A stretch of DNA of 64,000 bases from Bacteroidaceae bacterium (GTDB lineage Bacteria > Bacteroidota > Bacteroidia > Bacteroidales > Bacteroidaceae), in the NCBI GenBank assembly GCA_017619585.1, contig JAFZSA010000044.1:1-64000 (forward strand). The letters are read 5' to 3'. Each line of letters begins with the position of its first letter. The first letter of the stretch is position 1. Both the position numbers and the translations under genes were made by a program. The notes beneath the pieces are model-generated. The model did no database searches, was not told the DNA's origin, and saw only the letters and a program-made list of their open reading frames with translations. Positions 34,976-44,213 of the stretch are shown here, in pieces.

Positions 34976-36622
34976 TTATCTGAGAATCTTCATTCCTTTC
35001 TTTATGTATATTCCTCTCTTCGGTAGAGAATTTGATATACAACGGCCACTGAGGTCGTAAACAACTCCATCACCTTCTGAGAGAGCTGGAGTGAAACTTT
35101 CGGGAATAGTGTTAATGCCGTCCGGGTCAGGAACATCATCACTGGTTGATGTTATATTGCCTTCCGCATCCTTGCTTATAATCACGTAGCAGATGCCACC
35201 AACCGTACGCATAGGACGCCATTCCATCTCGCGAATATCCTTAGACCTAACATAGACCTTATAAGAACCTACTGGCAGATCTGAGATGTCAATGGTATCC
35301 CTCATCAGATTTCCATCAGAACTGGCAAAACCATATCCATAGTCCACAGAACCCTCTTCCTCGTCTTCAGCACTGTCATATATTGTCAGGCAATCAGTAT
35401 AACCATTGGCAGTATTTTCGAAACAGAGTTCCAAGACACCCTCAAACGGAACAATATTCAAATTCCAAAAATTTCTTGCCGCAAAATCCACCAGATTCTT
35501 GTCCACACTCCATACGTAATAAGGTTCATCAGTTACCCATAGTGATACGAAATCCTCTGAGCCCTCAGGTGCCAAACGTGGTTTCAGACCAAATATCATA
35601 TTTTGACCCAATTCGAAATTATAGCTACTTTTAGATGTCACAGGCGCCAGGTCATTTACATCATAAAAGCCATCAGCAGTACCATCCCAGCCCCAATTAA
35701 CATACACTCTGCCTTCCGCATCCATTCCACTGAACACAAAGGCATGACCGCCAACATTCGCATCATACCCGGCATACATGATGGGACGTTGGTTACTCAG
35801 ATCATTATAGACCATATCAATCCACTCCTGATCTTCGTAGAACATACGGTATCGGTGCTTTATAGCCAGCGAGTCATACTGGAAGTTCTGATAAAACCCT
35901 CTTGCTGCATTTGTAGATTCTGCACCACTGCCACTTAATGTGTATTCCATCCTTGCTGCAGCTCCTGCATCAGCCATCAGATATTGAACTGCCGTTTTGT
36001 TTAGTGCGCCAGACTGCGGGGTATAGCTGTTCAGCATTCTATCCCAACGATAAACGTTCTTAATGGTAACTGTCTTAGGCTTACTTCCAGCAGAGTATGA
36101 ACCGGTACCCATGCCTTGGGCTGGATACTGATAATAGTTCATAATCTGCGCCATAGCAGTGGCTACACAACCTGTTGGCGGACGAGACGTACCCACCTTG
36201 GGACACAATCCGTTATAGGGATCGCTCTGCCCCCATGTAGTCTTAACAAAGTTATCTATAGGAGTTACTTCGGCACGGGTCTTTGCAACATATCCTGCCT
36301 CCAAACTCTGGGTAATAGCTCTCAACCACCATTTAAAACCATCTGGCATCATACTACCCTTATAAGGAGTGTTTGATATAGCCAGTACAGGCATATAGGC
36401 ATCATTACGGCTAACGATAACAAAGCTCTCTTCAGGGTATCCATAGATGCTTAAGGACTTGGTCTTTTCTATCAGTTCAGGCTCCCTTGCATCACCGCTT
36501 CTTGTCAATGCCGTTGCCGAAAGACGCTGCCTTGCAATAGAGAGCATCTCTGCATCAGAACGCTCATCAGCGTAAACATTACAAAAAGCAAAACAAAATA
36601 AGATTATCAAATATTTACCCAT
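34976..36622 (-). CDS. C10-family cysteine peptidase (streptopain-like) with T9SS-type tail
   Basis: Secreted protease. The ATG at 36622 gives 548 residues and a signal peptide (1-18, ending NVYA). An upstream ATG at 36676 would read through a terminator hairpin and is rejected. A Spi/inhibitory propeptide (about 19-115) precedes the catalytic domain with Cys152 in PPTGCVATAMAQ, His293 in GGHAFVFSG and VNWGWDG. After about residue 350 come beta domains. The last about 30 residues (VYDLSGR...RGIYIKKGMK) look like a type IX secretion sorting domain. It lies downstream of a second SusCD operon but behind a hairpin at 36644-36672. Confidence 0.88.
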   Translation of the reverse strand: MGKYLIILFCFAFCNVYADERSDAEMLSIARQRLSATALTRSGDAREPELIEKTKSLSIYGYPEESFVIVSRNDAYMPVLAISNTPYKGSMMPDGFKWWLRAITQSLEAGYVAKTRAEVTPIDNFVKTTWGQSDPYNGLCPKVGTSRPPTGCVATAMAQIMNYYQYPAQGMGTGSYSAGSKPKTVTIKNVYRWDRMLNSYTPQSGALNKTAVQYLMADAGAAARMEYTLSGSGAESTNAARGFYQNFQYDSLAIKHRYRMFYEDQEWIDMVYNDLSNQRPIMYAGYDANVGGHAFVFSGMDAEGRVYVNWGWDGTADGFYDVNDLAPVTSKSSYNFELGQNMIFGLKPRLAPEGSEDFVSLWVTDEPYYVWSVDKNLVDFAARNFWNLNIVPFEGVLELCFENTANGYTDCLTIYDSAEDEEEGSVDYGYGFASSDGNLMRDTIDISDLPVGSYKVYVRSKDIREMEWRPMRTVGGICYVIISKDAEGNITSTSDDVPDPDGINTIPESFTPALSEGDGVVYDLSGRCISNSLPKRGIYIKKGMKILR

Positions 36623-36643
36623 TTCTCCATAATTTATTATAAA

Positions 36644-36672
36644 GAAGGGTGTCATATTCAGATGACACCCTT
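36644..36672 (-). terminator. Terminator-like hairpin between the lipoprotein and C10 peptidase genes
   Basis: On the minus strand GAAGGGTGTCAT pairs perfectly with ATGACACCCTTC around a 6-nt loop, then TTTAT. It should end or attenuate the SusCD transcript. No standard promoter was found for the peptidase, so read-through may express it. Confidence 0.75.
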
Positions 36673-36702
36673 CCAATTTGTATGTTTTGTCTATCCGTCG
36701 AA

Positions 36703-37488
36703 TTACTCAGGAAGTGTAATAGACTCCGTGAAGCCACTCCACAATGTAGCAAGCTGTCCATTATACATCACAAGACCATACATGGGGAATTTGATGGTGT
36801 TTCCTTCACGCTCCATCTCTTCAGCGTAGAAATAAACCATACCGTAAGTACCATGTTTATATCCCATCTGCTGAGGCTCAAAATTAACAAGACTATTTCC
36901 GTCTTCACTCAACTCAAACTGGATATCATAACCTTTGTAAAGACAGTCAGGCAATTTGTATATATTAGTACCTACAGCCCTATAAACTGGCTGATCCCAA
37001 CCTTCTTCAAAGAGTTCTGAATTGTAATAACCAGTTCCCAGTTCCTCCCAATCATAGTCACACATTACACTAACAGTAGTAAGAATGTTGTTAGACTTAC
37101 CCAAAATGGTATCTGTAGTCTCAATGTCTTCATCGCTGAGAGTCAGTGTGAAAGAATACAAGGTTCCTCCCTGCATATTGGCAGCATCAACAGTAATAGT
37201 AGTTTTCCATTCACCGTCAGCAAAAACTGCTACGCCCTCGCTCTTATCTGTAAAGATACCCTCGTCTGCTGTCTCCAGTGTGTAGTGTGCAGTATAAGTA
37301 CCTTTAGTATTAGAACGCATCAATGTTACAGGAAGTGTAATCTCTGACGCCTTTGTCACAACTGTGGCAGGCTCCTCGTTCTCGAAGGAAATGTTCTGAG
37401 CATTTGTTTCGTACAATGCTGCGATATTGTCTGTATCACAGGATGCCAGAAGCAGACCGGCAAATACAGCTAATATATATTTCTTCAT
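36703..37488 (-). CDS. Lipoprotein of a SusCD operon (beta-sandwich, substrate-binding candidate)
   Basis: 261 residues from the ATG at 37488; an ATG two codons earlier is also possible. Lipobox LLASC gives an acylated Cys near residue 17, followed by DTD. The mature part starts with a Calx-beta-like or DUF4843-like domain (pattern EITLPVTLMRSNTKGTYTAHYTLE...). The C-terminal part has many aromatic residues (YDWEELGTGYYN, VYFYAEEME). I do not recognise the exact family. It is third in the SusC-SusD operon, the usual place for a surface binding lipoprotein, 18 bp after susD. A hairpin follows its stop. Confidence 0.7.
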   Translation of the reverse strand: MKKYILAVFAGLLLASCDTDNIAALYETNAQNISFENEEPATVVTKASEITLPVTLMRSNTKGTYTAHYTLETADEGIFTDKSEGVAVFADGEWKTTITVDAANMQGGTLYSFTLTLSDEDIETTDTILGKSNNILTTVSVMCDYDWEELGTGYYNSELFEEGWDQPVYRAVGTNIYKLPDCLYKGYDIQFELSEDGNSLVNFEPQQMGYKHGTYGMVYFYAEEMEREGNTIKFPMYGLVMYNGQLATLWSGFTESITLPE

Positions 37489-37512
37489 AATCACTATTTT
37501 TATGCGTTATTA

Positions 37513-39060
37513 TTATTCAAATGGATTCTGGTCATCACCCTCATCCATATTAACGTTTCCGTCAAACTCTGACTGTGGAATAACCAGTACCCACTTATAA
37601 CTCTCAGGATTCTTAGTAGCATTATTCAGCTTATCCTTACGTGCAGCAGAGGGATGACCGTCACCGGCTGTACGTACAAAGCCCTGATGCAAACGACGGA
37701 TGTCATAGATACGTCCGAACTCGCCCCACAACTCAATACGACGCTGGTTGATGATTTCCTCACGCAGAGAACCTGTCTGGTCATTTGTCAGAACACCCAG
37801 CTCCTGACCTGTCTTATTACAAGTGTACTCTGGATCACGGGTCTGAATCAATGTCTGCAGAGTCTGCTGTGCCAAGTCATCATGGTTGGTCATACACTCA
37901 GCCTCAGCCTTGATAAGATACATCTCCTCAATTCGCATAAAGATGTAGTCACCTTCCCAAGTCTGATAGTTCACAAACTTGAACTTCTCCTGCTGATAAC
38001 CGCCTTCACCATTGGCAGGATCTTCTGGATTCCACCAAGCACGTCTTTCGTCCTTGGCACCCATCTTGGCATAGAGTGAGCGTGCAATCTGATGGGGGGC
38101 AGCCTTACCATACTTGCCCATGTCAGCATCCAAATGAGTGAAGAAGCTGGCATACTTAGTAGCCTGGTCAGCAATAATCTTCACGCCCCACATTACGTTC
38201 TGGGCAGCAACACTGTTCAAACCCTTGAACTGGCTGACGCCAGCAACTTTGATACCTTCCTTCTGTGCTTCGGTAATGGCATTGGTAGCTTTCTCCAAAG
38301 CAAGTTCCCAATTCTCTTCTACCTGAGCAATACGGGCATGCAGACCGTAAACTTCAGCAAGTGTCAGATGAGACTTACTATCACGTTCTCTTTCTGTAGC
38401 AGACAGTAACTGCTCTGCCTTGATGATATCGTCATCAATCTGAGCATAAACCTTGGCAATAGTTGCGCGAGCCTGACCCTGTGTTTTTTTGTTGGTAGGA
38501 TCAGTGTAAATAGGTACACAGGGCTCATCCTCGTGTCCAACCAAAGTACGGGCATACCACTGAGACAGCATGAAGTAACTGAGGGCACGGATGGCATAAG
38601 CCTGACCAACAACATAGTTTACATCAGATTCTGATCCCTGCATAGTCTTTTCTGCAGCTGTAATGTAATTGGCATTTGAAATAAGCGTATAGAAGAAGTT
38701 CCATACAGCATAGGGGCGGCCTGCATTGTGTGTATAGTCACCCTTTACATCATACAGATAGTCATAGTAGAACCATCCACTACCAGATTTTGCCTGAATA
38801 TGGTCTTCACCCATCAGGTCAGCAGTAAGATTCAATGCTGACAAACCGAACTCCTCATGTTCCCAACTTGTTGTATAGCCTGTGGAATACATAAAACGGT
38901 ACATACCATCAATAGCTGCTATAGCCTTTGCACTTGACTGAGCAATCTCATTAGTGGCAATAGCAGTTGTAGGGCTGGTCTCCAGCAGGTCTTGCGAGCA
39001 AGAGTTAAACATAACCAAGCCCAGCAGACTCATCAGTGAAAATTTATATATTGTTTTCAT
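37513..39060 (-). CDS. SusD/RagB-family lipoprotein
   Basis: 515 residues from the ATG at 39060; the ATG nine codons upstream lies against the SusC stop and lacks signal-peptide character. Lipobox MFNSC gives an acylated Cys, then SQDLLE, typical of SusD. The family core is readable: VGQAYAIRALSYFMLSQWY, VPIYTDPT, and the C-terminal INQRRIELWGEFGRIYDIRR. It forms the lid of the SusC channel encoded just upstream. The nearby C10 peptidase suggests proteins, peptides or glycoproteins as the nutrient, as no glycosidase gene is present in this operon. Confidence 0.94.
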   Translation of the reverse strand: MKTIYKFSLMSLLGLVMFNSCSQDLLETSPTTAIATNEIAQSSAKAIAAIDGMYRFMYSTGYTTSWEHEEFGLSALNLTADLMGEDHIQAKSGSGWFYYDYLYDVKGDYTHNAGRPYAVWNFFYTLISNANYITAAEKTMQGSESDVNYVVGQAYAIRALSYFMLSQWYARTLVGHEDEPCVPIYTDPTNKKTQGQARATIAKVYAQIDDDIIKAEQLLSATERERDSKSHLTLAEVYGLHARIAQVEENWELALEKATNAITEAQKEGIKVAGVSQFKGLNSVAAQNVMWGVKIIADQATKYASFFTHLDADMGKYGKAAPHQIARSLYAKMGAKDERRAWWNPEDPANGEGGYQQEKFKFVNYQTWEGDYIFMRIEEMYLIKAEAECMTNHDDLAQQTLQTLIQTRDPEYTCNKTGQELGVLTNDQTGSLREEIINQRRIELWGEFGRIYDIRRLHQGFVRTAGDGHPSAARKDKLNNATKNPESYKWVLVIPQSEFDGNVNMDEGDDQNPFE

Positions 39061-39086
39061 ATCTTTTTCCTTTCCTTTCTTCAACA

Positions 39087-42000
39087 TTAGAAATTAACTT
39101 CAAGACCAAAAGTCATAGTTCTGTTAGGCGAGTAAGAATAGTTTGTACCACCGCTGAAGTTGTACTGAGGATCCATACCATCGAGATGGCTGAAGAGGGC
39201 TACATTGTCGCAAGAACCGTAAACCTTTACATTGTTCAGGCTAGCCTTATTCACCCACTTCTTGGGCAGATTATAACTCAGAGTAATATTCTTGATGGCA
39301 AAGTAAGAAGCGCTCACCAGGTAACGGTCTGTTACATAAGTGTCACCCTTGATGGCCATACGAGGCACATCAGTAACATCACCGGGCTGCTGCCAACGAC
39401 GTAATACGTTCTGGTTCCATGTGCCACTCAGATAAGTCAGATTCATAGAACTGTAGTAGTTTCCGTCCAGAATCTTTCCACCAATAGAATAGGTAGTAAG
39501 AATAGAAAGGTTGAGACCCTTCCAGCTCAGGTCAGTACCAAGACTACCATAGAGTTTAGGAATACGGCTACCCATCTCATAACGGCAAGAAGAAGCCTTT
39601 GAGTAATCGTCAGATATACGCTCGTTTATGATGTTGCCATCTTCATCCTTATCATAAATCCACCAAAGTTCCTTACCTGTAGCAGGATCTACACCTGCGC
39701 TCTTGCGCAGATAGAAGGTATTGAGAGGCAGGCCTTCCTTGATGATATAGCTACCAGTCAGAATCTCAGGAGACTCAGCAGTCAACTTGGTGACCTTATT
39801 GCTAATTGTTGAACCCATCCATGTTACATCCCACTGGAAATCCTTTGTACGGATAGGAGAACCGGTAATCTCGAACTCAAAGCCCTGGTTAAGCATGTTA
39901 CCAACATTGGCATCGTAACCGTTGAAACCTGTAGAAACAGCCATGGGGTAGTTCAGCAGCATATCAGTAGTCTTACGACGATAGTATTCTGCACTTACAC
40001 GAATGCGACGGTCCAGGAAAGAAGCCTCGAAACCAGTATTGAAGTTACCGTTCTTCTCCCAAGTGAGGTCAGTATTCTCCAATGTTGAAAGCAATGCGCC
40101 AGCAGAGTTTGCATTGGGATAAGCAACACTTGACAGACCCTGCCACAAATAGTAAACAGAATTACCATCACTATCCAGAATATTGTCATTACCCTGCTGA
40201 CCATAACTAATCTTGTAAGACAAATTGTCAAGCCATTCAACATTCTCCAGGAACTTCTCCTTAGAGATACGCCAGTTAGCACCTACAGACCAGAATGTGC
40301 CCCTATGGTTCTTAAAGTAGAAACGAGAAGAGGCATCTGAACGTACAGAAGCAGAGAAATAATACTTGTTGTCAAAGTTATAGTTGAGACGGCTCAACCA
40401 AGAGTCTATACGGTAATCCTGAGAATAAGAGTCTGCACCCTGCAGAGATGCACCGGGACGCAATTCATAAATACCATCTACCAAGCCTGAACGCTCGCCT
40501 TCCAACAATCTGTAGTTGTAAGCATAGTACTCGTGACCAGCCAACACATCAAAGCTGTGCTTGTCAAACGTACGGTTCCATGTCAGCAACTGGTTGAAGG
40601 TGAAGCTCTGTGTTCTGGTGCTTCTCTTACGCAGCAAACCACCGGCTGTAGCCTGGTTACCATGCTCCATGTTCATGTAGCGCATATTGCTGAGATTGCG
40701 GTAGTCAAAACCGAAGTTAACAGCAAACTTCAGGCCTTGTGCCCAACCCATTTTCTCATCATCGCTACCAAAGACCAAGCCACTACGCATGCCGGCAATA
40801 TCGTTCAGGCTCTCAGCCTTGTCAAGCATCAGCATACCTAATGAGCTATGGTCACTCATTGAGCCAGGACGCTGGTCACGATTATCACGCATCTCACCCC
40901 AGTCATACTCAATCTTACCGTCCTTGTAGATGCTGTTACCATCCATATCCTTCAGGTAAACAGGGAACAAGGGATTGATAAACTGTGCTGTGTACCATAC
41001 GTTAGAGGTTGAGGTACCAGAATAGTCGCTAAAGTTAGAAATAGAATGAGCTACACTCAAACCCACATTGGCGCTGAACCAGTCATTAACCTTATGGTCA
41101 ACACTAACTCTGGCGTTGTAACGCTGAAAAGCAGTAGTCTCCAACACACCCTTCTCATTCAGGTAACCCAAAGAGGCAGCATATTTTGTACGGTTAGAAC
41201 CACCGCTCAGAGACAACTGATGCTCATGGCGGAGTGCATTGTTGCGGGTAACTGCATCCAACCAGTCCTCGTCCCATGCTGACTGAGCATCAGCACGTAC
41301 CTGACCGGTAGCAGGATCTATGATAGTATCCCAAGTATAATTCTTGAAGGGGTTGTAGTACTCACCGCCAAGGGTTTCGCCCAAAGACTGGCGGGCAATG
41401 GCCCCAGCCTCATCCCAAGAAGCACCATTATCCCATTCATCATTACGCAGAGCCTCGTAAACCAACTGAACATAGTCCTTCTGGCTTACATTCTTGTAAC
41501 GCTTCAGGGCACGGCTTGACCATCCGATTGAAGAACGCAAAGTTATGTTAGCCTTACCTTCCTTACCTTTCTTGGTGGTAATCATTACAACACCATTGGC
41601 ACCACGGGCACCATACAGAGCTGCAGCAGAAGCATCCTTCAGTACTGTCAATGTCTCGATATCAGAAGGATTAAGAGAAGCAAGAGCACCATCGTAAGGA
41701 ATACCATCTACAACATACAGAGGTTCATTAGAAGCATTGATAGAACCAAAACCACGTATACGAATAGAGGGTGAAGAACCGGGCTGACCACTACCGGCAG
41801 TCATCTGTACACCAGTAACATTACCCTCAAGAGCCTTTGTTACTGAAGTTACAGGACGTAACTCAATGTCTTCTGACCCTACGGTCTGAGCACTACCGGT
41901 AAAGGTACTCTTTTTCTGTGTACCATAAGCTACAACGATGACCTCGTCCATAGCCTTGGTATCAGTCTCCATCAGCACCTTCATGCCATCACGGGCAGCC

Positions 42001-42248
42001 AAGGTAGCGGGCTTCATACCCATAAAACTAAAATTCAGGTTACTCTTACCTGCGGGAAGAGTGATTGAGAACTTACCGTTAACGTCTGTCAAGACACCTA
42101 CTGTTGTGTCAGGTACACGTACGGCAACTCCAATCAGAGCTTCACCTGACTCTGCATCAATTACAGTACCTGTAACCTTCTTCTGAGCCAGTGCCATGCT
42201 TGTTGTCATCAACAAACAAGCAAGGATTGAAAGGAATTTTTTACCCAT
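39087..42248 (-). CDS. SusC/RagA-family TonB-dependent transporter
   Basis: 1053 residues from the ATG at 42248; the frame extends to 42383 but that part overlaps the promoter and lacks a signal. Signal peptide MGKKFLSILACLLMTTSMALA, carboxypeptidase-like regulatory domain (about 24-105), TonB-box-like DEVIVVAYGTQ, plug with IRIRGFGSINASNEPLYVVDG and LKDASAAALYGARGANGV, then the barrel ending GLEVNF. The regulatory domain directly follows the signal peptide, with no N-terminal signalling domain, so no FecR-type anti-sigma control is expected. It is first in the SusC-SusD-lipoprotein operon. Confidence 0.96.
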   Translation of the reverse strand: MGKKFLSILACLLMTTSMALAQKKVTGTVIDAESGEALIGVAVRVPDTTVGVLTDVNGKFSITLPAGKSNLNFSFMGMKPATLAARDGMKVLMETDTKAMDEVIVVAYGTQKKSTFTGSAQTVGSEDIELRPVTSVTKALEGNVTGVQMTAGSGQPGSSPSIRIRGFGSINASNEPLYVVDGIPYDGALASLNPSDIETLTVLKDASAAALYGARGANGVVMITTKKGKEGKANITLRSSIGWSSRALKRYKNVSQKDYVQLVYEALRNDEWDNGASWDEAGAIARQSLGETLGGEYYNPFKNYTWDTIIDPATGQVRADAQSAWDEDWLDAVTRNNALRHEHQLSLSGGSNRTKYAASLGYLNEKGVLETTAFQRYNARVSVDHKVNDWFSANVGLSVAHSISNFSDYSGTSTSNVWYTAQFINPLFPVYLKDMDGNSIYKDGKIEYDWGEMRDNRDQRPGSMSDHSSLGMLMLDKAESLNDIAGMRSGLVFGSDDEKMGWAQGLKFAVNFGFDYRNLSNMRYMNMEHGNQATAGGLLRKRSTRTQSFTFNQLLTWNRTFDKHSFDVLAGHEYYAYNYRLLEGERSGLVDGIYELRPGASLQGADSYSQDYRIDSWLSRLNYNFDNKYYFSASVRSDASSRFYFKNHRGTFWSVGANWRISKEKFLENVEWLDNLSYKISYGQQGNDNILDSDGNSVYYLWQGLSSVAYPNANSAGALLSTLENTDLTWEKNGNFNTGFEASFLDRRIRVSAEYYRRKTTDMLLNYPMAVSTGFNGYDANVGNMLNQGFEFEITGSPIRTKDFQWDVTWMGSTISNKVTKLTAESPEILTGSYIIKEGLPLNTFYLRKSAGVDPATGKELWWIYDKDEDGNIINERISDDYSKASSCRYEMGSRIPKLYGSLGTDLSWKGLNLSILTTYSIGGKILDGNYYSSMNLTYLSGTWNQNVLRRWQQPGDVTDVPRMAIKGDTYVTDRYLVSASYFAIKNITLSYNLPKKWVNKASLNNVKVYGSCDNVALFSHLDGMDPQYNFSGGTNYSYSPNRTMTFGLEVNF

Positions 42249-42314
42249 TTTGATTTTGTTTAATGTTAGTTTTAAAATAAATAATGTATATTGCTTTTTC
42301 TTTACATTGTCAAA

Positions 42315-42322
42315 CAAAGGTA
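42315..42322 (-). promoter_or_regulatory. Promoter -7 box of the second susC operon
   Basis: TACCTTTG on the minus strand, 66 bp before the SusC ATG at 42248. No -33 TTTG at normal spacing, so an activator may be needed; none is encoded nearby. Confidence 0.6.
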
Positions 42323-42516
42323 AACCATTAAGAATAGAAGTATTCGGCTTCTCGGTTTTAGATATTTTACATTTCAAATGCAAAATTACATAATTTTATT
42401 TAATATACCTTATAAAAATGTTAAAAAATCACCAAAACTACTTATTTTGACACGAAAACACCCACTTCTCAGTGCAGGATGCACACAGTTTTGCCATTAT
42501 TTGTAACAAATGTAAA

Positions 42517-42587
42517 TAGCAACACGCCGTTTCTCTGATAGCAATATGCCGTTTCTCTGATAGCAATACGCCCAATTGCTAACTGAG
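42517..42587. repeat. Tandem 22-bp repeat, two full units and a diverged third
   Basis: TAGCAACACGCCGTTTCTCTGA (42517-42538), the same with two changes (42539-42560), then TAGCAATACGCCCAATTGCTAA onward (42561-42587). It sits in the 771-bp gap 42249-43019, which otherwise holds promoters and the small-RNA candidate. Confidence 0.88.
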
Positions 42588-42702
42588 AAAAAAAAGGATA
42601 ATGACAAGGAGAATAACAATAAAAAACAGCGAAAAGTGGCAGATTATATTTAAAATAAGCAAAAAAATATTGCTTTTGCTATTGCGTATAAAAAAAAGGT
42701 TG

Positions 42703-42710
42703 TATATTTG
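42703..42710 (+). promoter_or_regulatory. -7 box of a small-RNA candidate
   Basis: TATATTTG; a TTG at 42682-42684 lies 18 bp upstream. The next protein gene has its own complete promoter at 42956-42987, beyond a terminator, so this promoter must serve something else. Confidence 0.6.
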
Positions 42711-42805
42711 CAGCAGATAAAACTAACTAAACTAAACAAAGAATACTGGACTTTAAGAACTGCTGTTGAAAAACAGAAGATTAAATCTCCTTTTTTCTGG
42801 AGGTA

Positions 42806-42838
42806 ATGATAAAGCACCGATGTGAATCGACGCGATAA
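42806..42838 (+). other. Possible 10-codon mini-ORF with a strong Shine-Dalgarno
   Basis: ATG at 42806 follows GGAGG by 3 bases and encodes MIKHRCESTR before TAA. A good Shine-Dalgarno is rare in this genome, but GGAGG is also one arm of a hairpin, so this may be RNA structure rather than a translated peptide. Confidence 0.2.
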
Positions 42839-42866
42839 TGAAGTTTTTACTTATTAAGTGTGTTTT

Positions 42867-42906
42867 CCCTGCTGTATATGAATTCATATGCAGCAGGGGT
42901 TTTTTT
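42867..42906 (+). terminator. Strong terminator of the small-RNA candidate
   Basis: CCCTGCTG pairs with CAGCAGGG, and the inner ATATGAATTCATAT is itself palindromic, giving an almost continuous stem, followed by seven T residues. Confidence 0.88.
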
Positions 42907-42955
42907 AGCCCTACCCCTTTCAAAAAGTACTCACGCTCGGATTTCCTCAAATAAA

Positions 42956-42987
42956 TTTGGAAAATCCCTCGCTTAATCGTACTTTTG
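42956..42987 (+). promoter_or_regulatory. Promoter of the DUF4923 gene
   Basis: TTTG (42956-42959), 20 bp, TACTTTTG (42980-42987), 33 bp before the ATG at 43020. Confidence 0.75.
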
Positions 42988-43019
42988 CAATACAATCTGA
43001 AATATAAATAGAATTAGAG

Positions 43020-43637
43020 ATGAAAAAGAACATGCTGAAAATGGCCTTTGTGGCTTTGGGAATGATGGTTTGCGGCAACGCAAACGCTCAGTTAGAGAAC
43101 ATACTGAAGAGTGTAGCCGGTGAGGCTGCAGCTAACGTGGTCGGAAACCTGCTGGGCACCAGCAAGGTGTCAGAGAAGAGCATGGTGGGCACATGGTCAT
43201 ACAATCAGCCCTGTGTAGCCTTTGAAAGCGAGAACGTACTGGCAACCGTAGGAAGCAGCATGGTAAGCACTAAGGTAGAGAAGACTATGCAGAACGGCCT
43301 GACCAAGGTGGGTTTTACCAGTGGCAAGGTAGTAATGACATTTAAAGAGGATAAGACAGGTATCATCAAATATAACGGGAAAGCTGTTGACGTAAACTGG
43401 GCCGTAGATGGTGCGAACCTGAAACTGTCTTTCCCCTTGCTTAACAAAGGTGTAACCATGAACGCTAAAATGAGCGGTAGCGAGTTACAGCTGGCAATGA
43501 AATCAGACAAGCTGCTGACCCTGCTGAATGCCATTACAGAAAAGGCCGGCACAGTAAACAGTTCACTAGGCACACTAAACACCCTGACCAAGAATGTAAA
43601 GGGTATGTATATGGGATTGAAGTTTACGAAGAAGTAA
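43020..43637 (+). CDS. DUF4923-like secreted protein (lipocalin-like)
   Basis: 205 residues with a signal peptide ending ANAQ near residue 24. A short helix LENILKSVAGEAAANVVGNLLG is followed by a beta-rich domain (MVGTWSYNQPCVAFESENVLA..., then VVMTFKEDKTGIIKYNGK, LKLSFPLL and ELQLAMKSDKLLTLL). This matches the lipocalin-like proteins of unknown function common in Bacteroidales. The presence of GTW at the start of the barrel supports a lipocalin-type fold. It has its own promoter and terminator and is probably periplasmic. Ligand unknown. Confidence 0.75.
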   Translation: MKKNMLKMAFVALGMMVCGNANAQLENILKSVAGEAAANVVGNLLGTSKVSEKSMVGTWSYNQPCVAFESENVLATVGSSMVSTKVEKTMQNGLTKVGFTSGKVVMTFKEDKTGIIKYNGKAVDVNWAVDGANLKLSFPLLNKGVTMNAKMSGSELQLAMKSDKLLTLLNAITEKAGTVNSSLGTLNTLTKNVKGMYMGLKFTKK

Positions 43638-43654
43638 TCTACAAGAAACAATAA

Positions 43655-43687
43655 AAGAGGGGGCTGAATTTCAGCCCCCTCTTTTAT
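43655..43687. terminator. Bidirectional terminator between the DUF4923 and acidic-protein genes
   Basis: GAGGGGGCTGA (43657-43667) pairs perfectly with TCAGCCCCCTC around ATT, with TTTT after it on the plus strand and TTTT on the minus strand. Confidence 0.88.
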
Positions 43688-44134
43688 TTAATCCTCTTCC
43701 TTCATCAATTCATCAAAGAACTGATCCAAGTCTTCCTCGAAGCCTTCCAGCAACTGGTGGTCAAAGACTACCGTTTCTTCCGAGTCAATGATAACAAGAT
43801 CCTGCAACGTCTCATGATCCTCATCTATCAGTACGAAGGAGAAAGGCTGTAGAATACTCATTTTCTCGACCTCAGGTCGCAGATTCTGGATGCACTTACG
43901 CAAGATGGCAGCAGCCTGATCATAGAAATCCTCTTCAGGACTCTTTATCCATTCTTCCACAACGCACCGGTCCAACTCCTCGTCTTCGTCGTTATAGGTG
44001 CGTATTTCACCCGTATAATTACTTACAAGCAGGTGAATGTCGGTCATCAAGGGATCGGCCTCCTGCGGAAACTTTGCAATAACCTTCCTGAGCGTTCGCT
44101 CAATCTGCTGAATGGTTTGCTGTGAAGCTTTCAT
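43688..44134 (-). CDS. Hypothetical acidic protein, 148 aa
   Basis: I do not recognise this family. There is no signal peptide or membrane segment, so it is probably cytoplasmic. It is acidic throughout (YNDEDEELDR, EEDLDQFFDELMKEED at the C terminus) with a predicted helical N terminus (IQQIERTLRKVIAKF) and a beta segment (FSFVLIDEDHETLQDLVIIDSEETVVFD). It lies 79 bp downstream of secA on the same strand and may be co-transcribed with it. The real-gene call rests on normal codon use, its own good ATG and flanking terminators. The gap to secA contains short GAATTAAGA repeats (about 44147-44176). Confidence 0.7.
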   Translation of the reverse strand: MKASQQTIQQIERTLRKVIAKFPQEADPLMTDIHLLVSNYTGEIRTYNDEDEELDRCVVEEWIKSPEEDFYDQAAAILRKCIQNLRPEVEKMSILQPFSFVLIDEDHETLQDLVIIDSEETVVFDHQLLEGFEEDLDQFFDELMKEED

Positions 44135-44213
44135 GAAAGAATTATGAATTAAGAGTTAAGAATTAAGAATTATCCTTTGGGATTCTATTATATACTATGA
44201 ATTATGAACTATA

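Larger units (their letters stand above)
42714..42906 (+). ncRNA. Candidate free-standing small RNA, about 190 nt
   Basis: Delimited by the -7 box at 42703-42710 and the strong terminator at 42867-42906, with no protein gene inside. The transcript would begin near CAGCAGATAAAAC. Its start CAGCAG could pair with the CTGCTG at 42869-42874. An internal hairpin (about 42780-42806) brings CTCC against GGAGG. A very short frame with a good Shine-Dalgarno lies at 42806-42838. It could be a 6S-like RNA, another housekeeping RNA or a regulatory small RNA; sequence alone does not decide. Confidence 0.45.
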
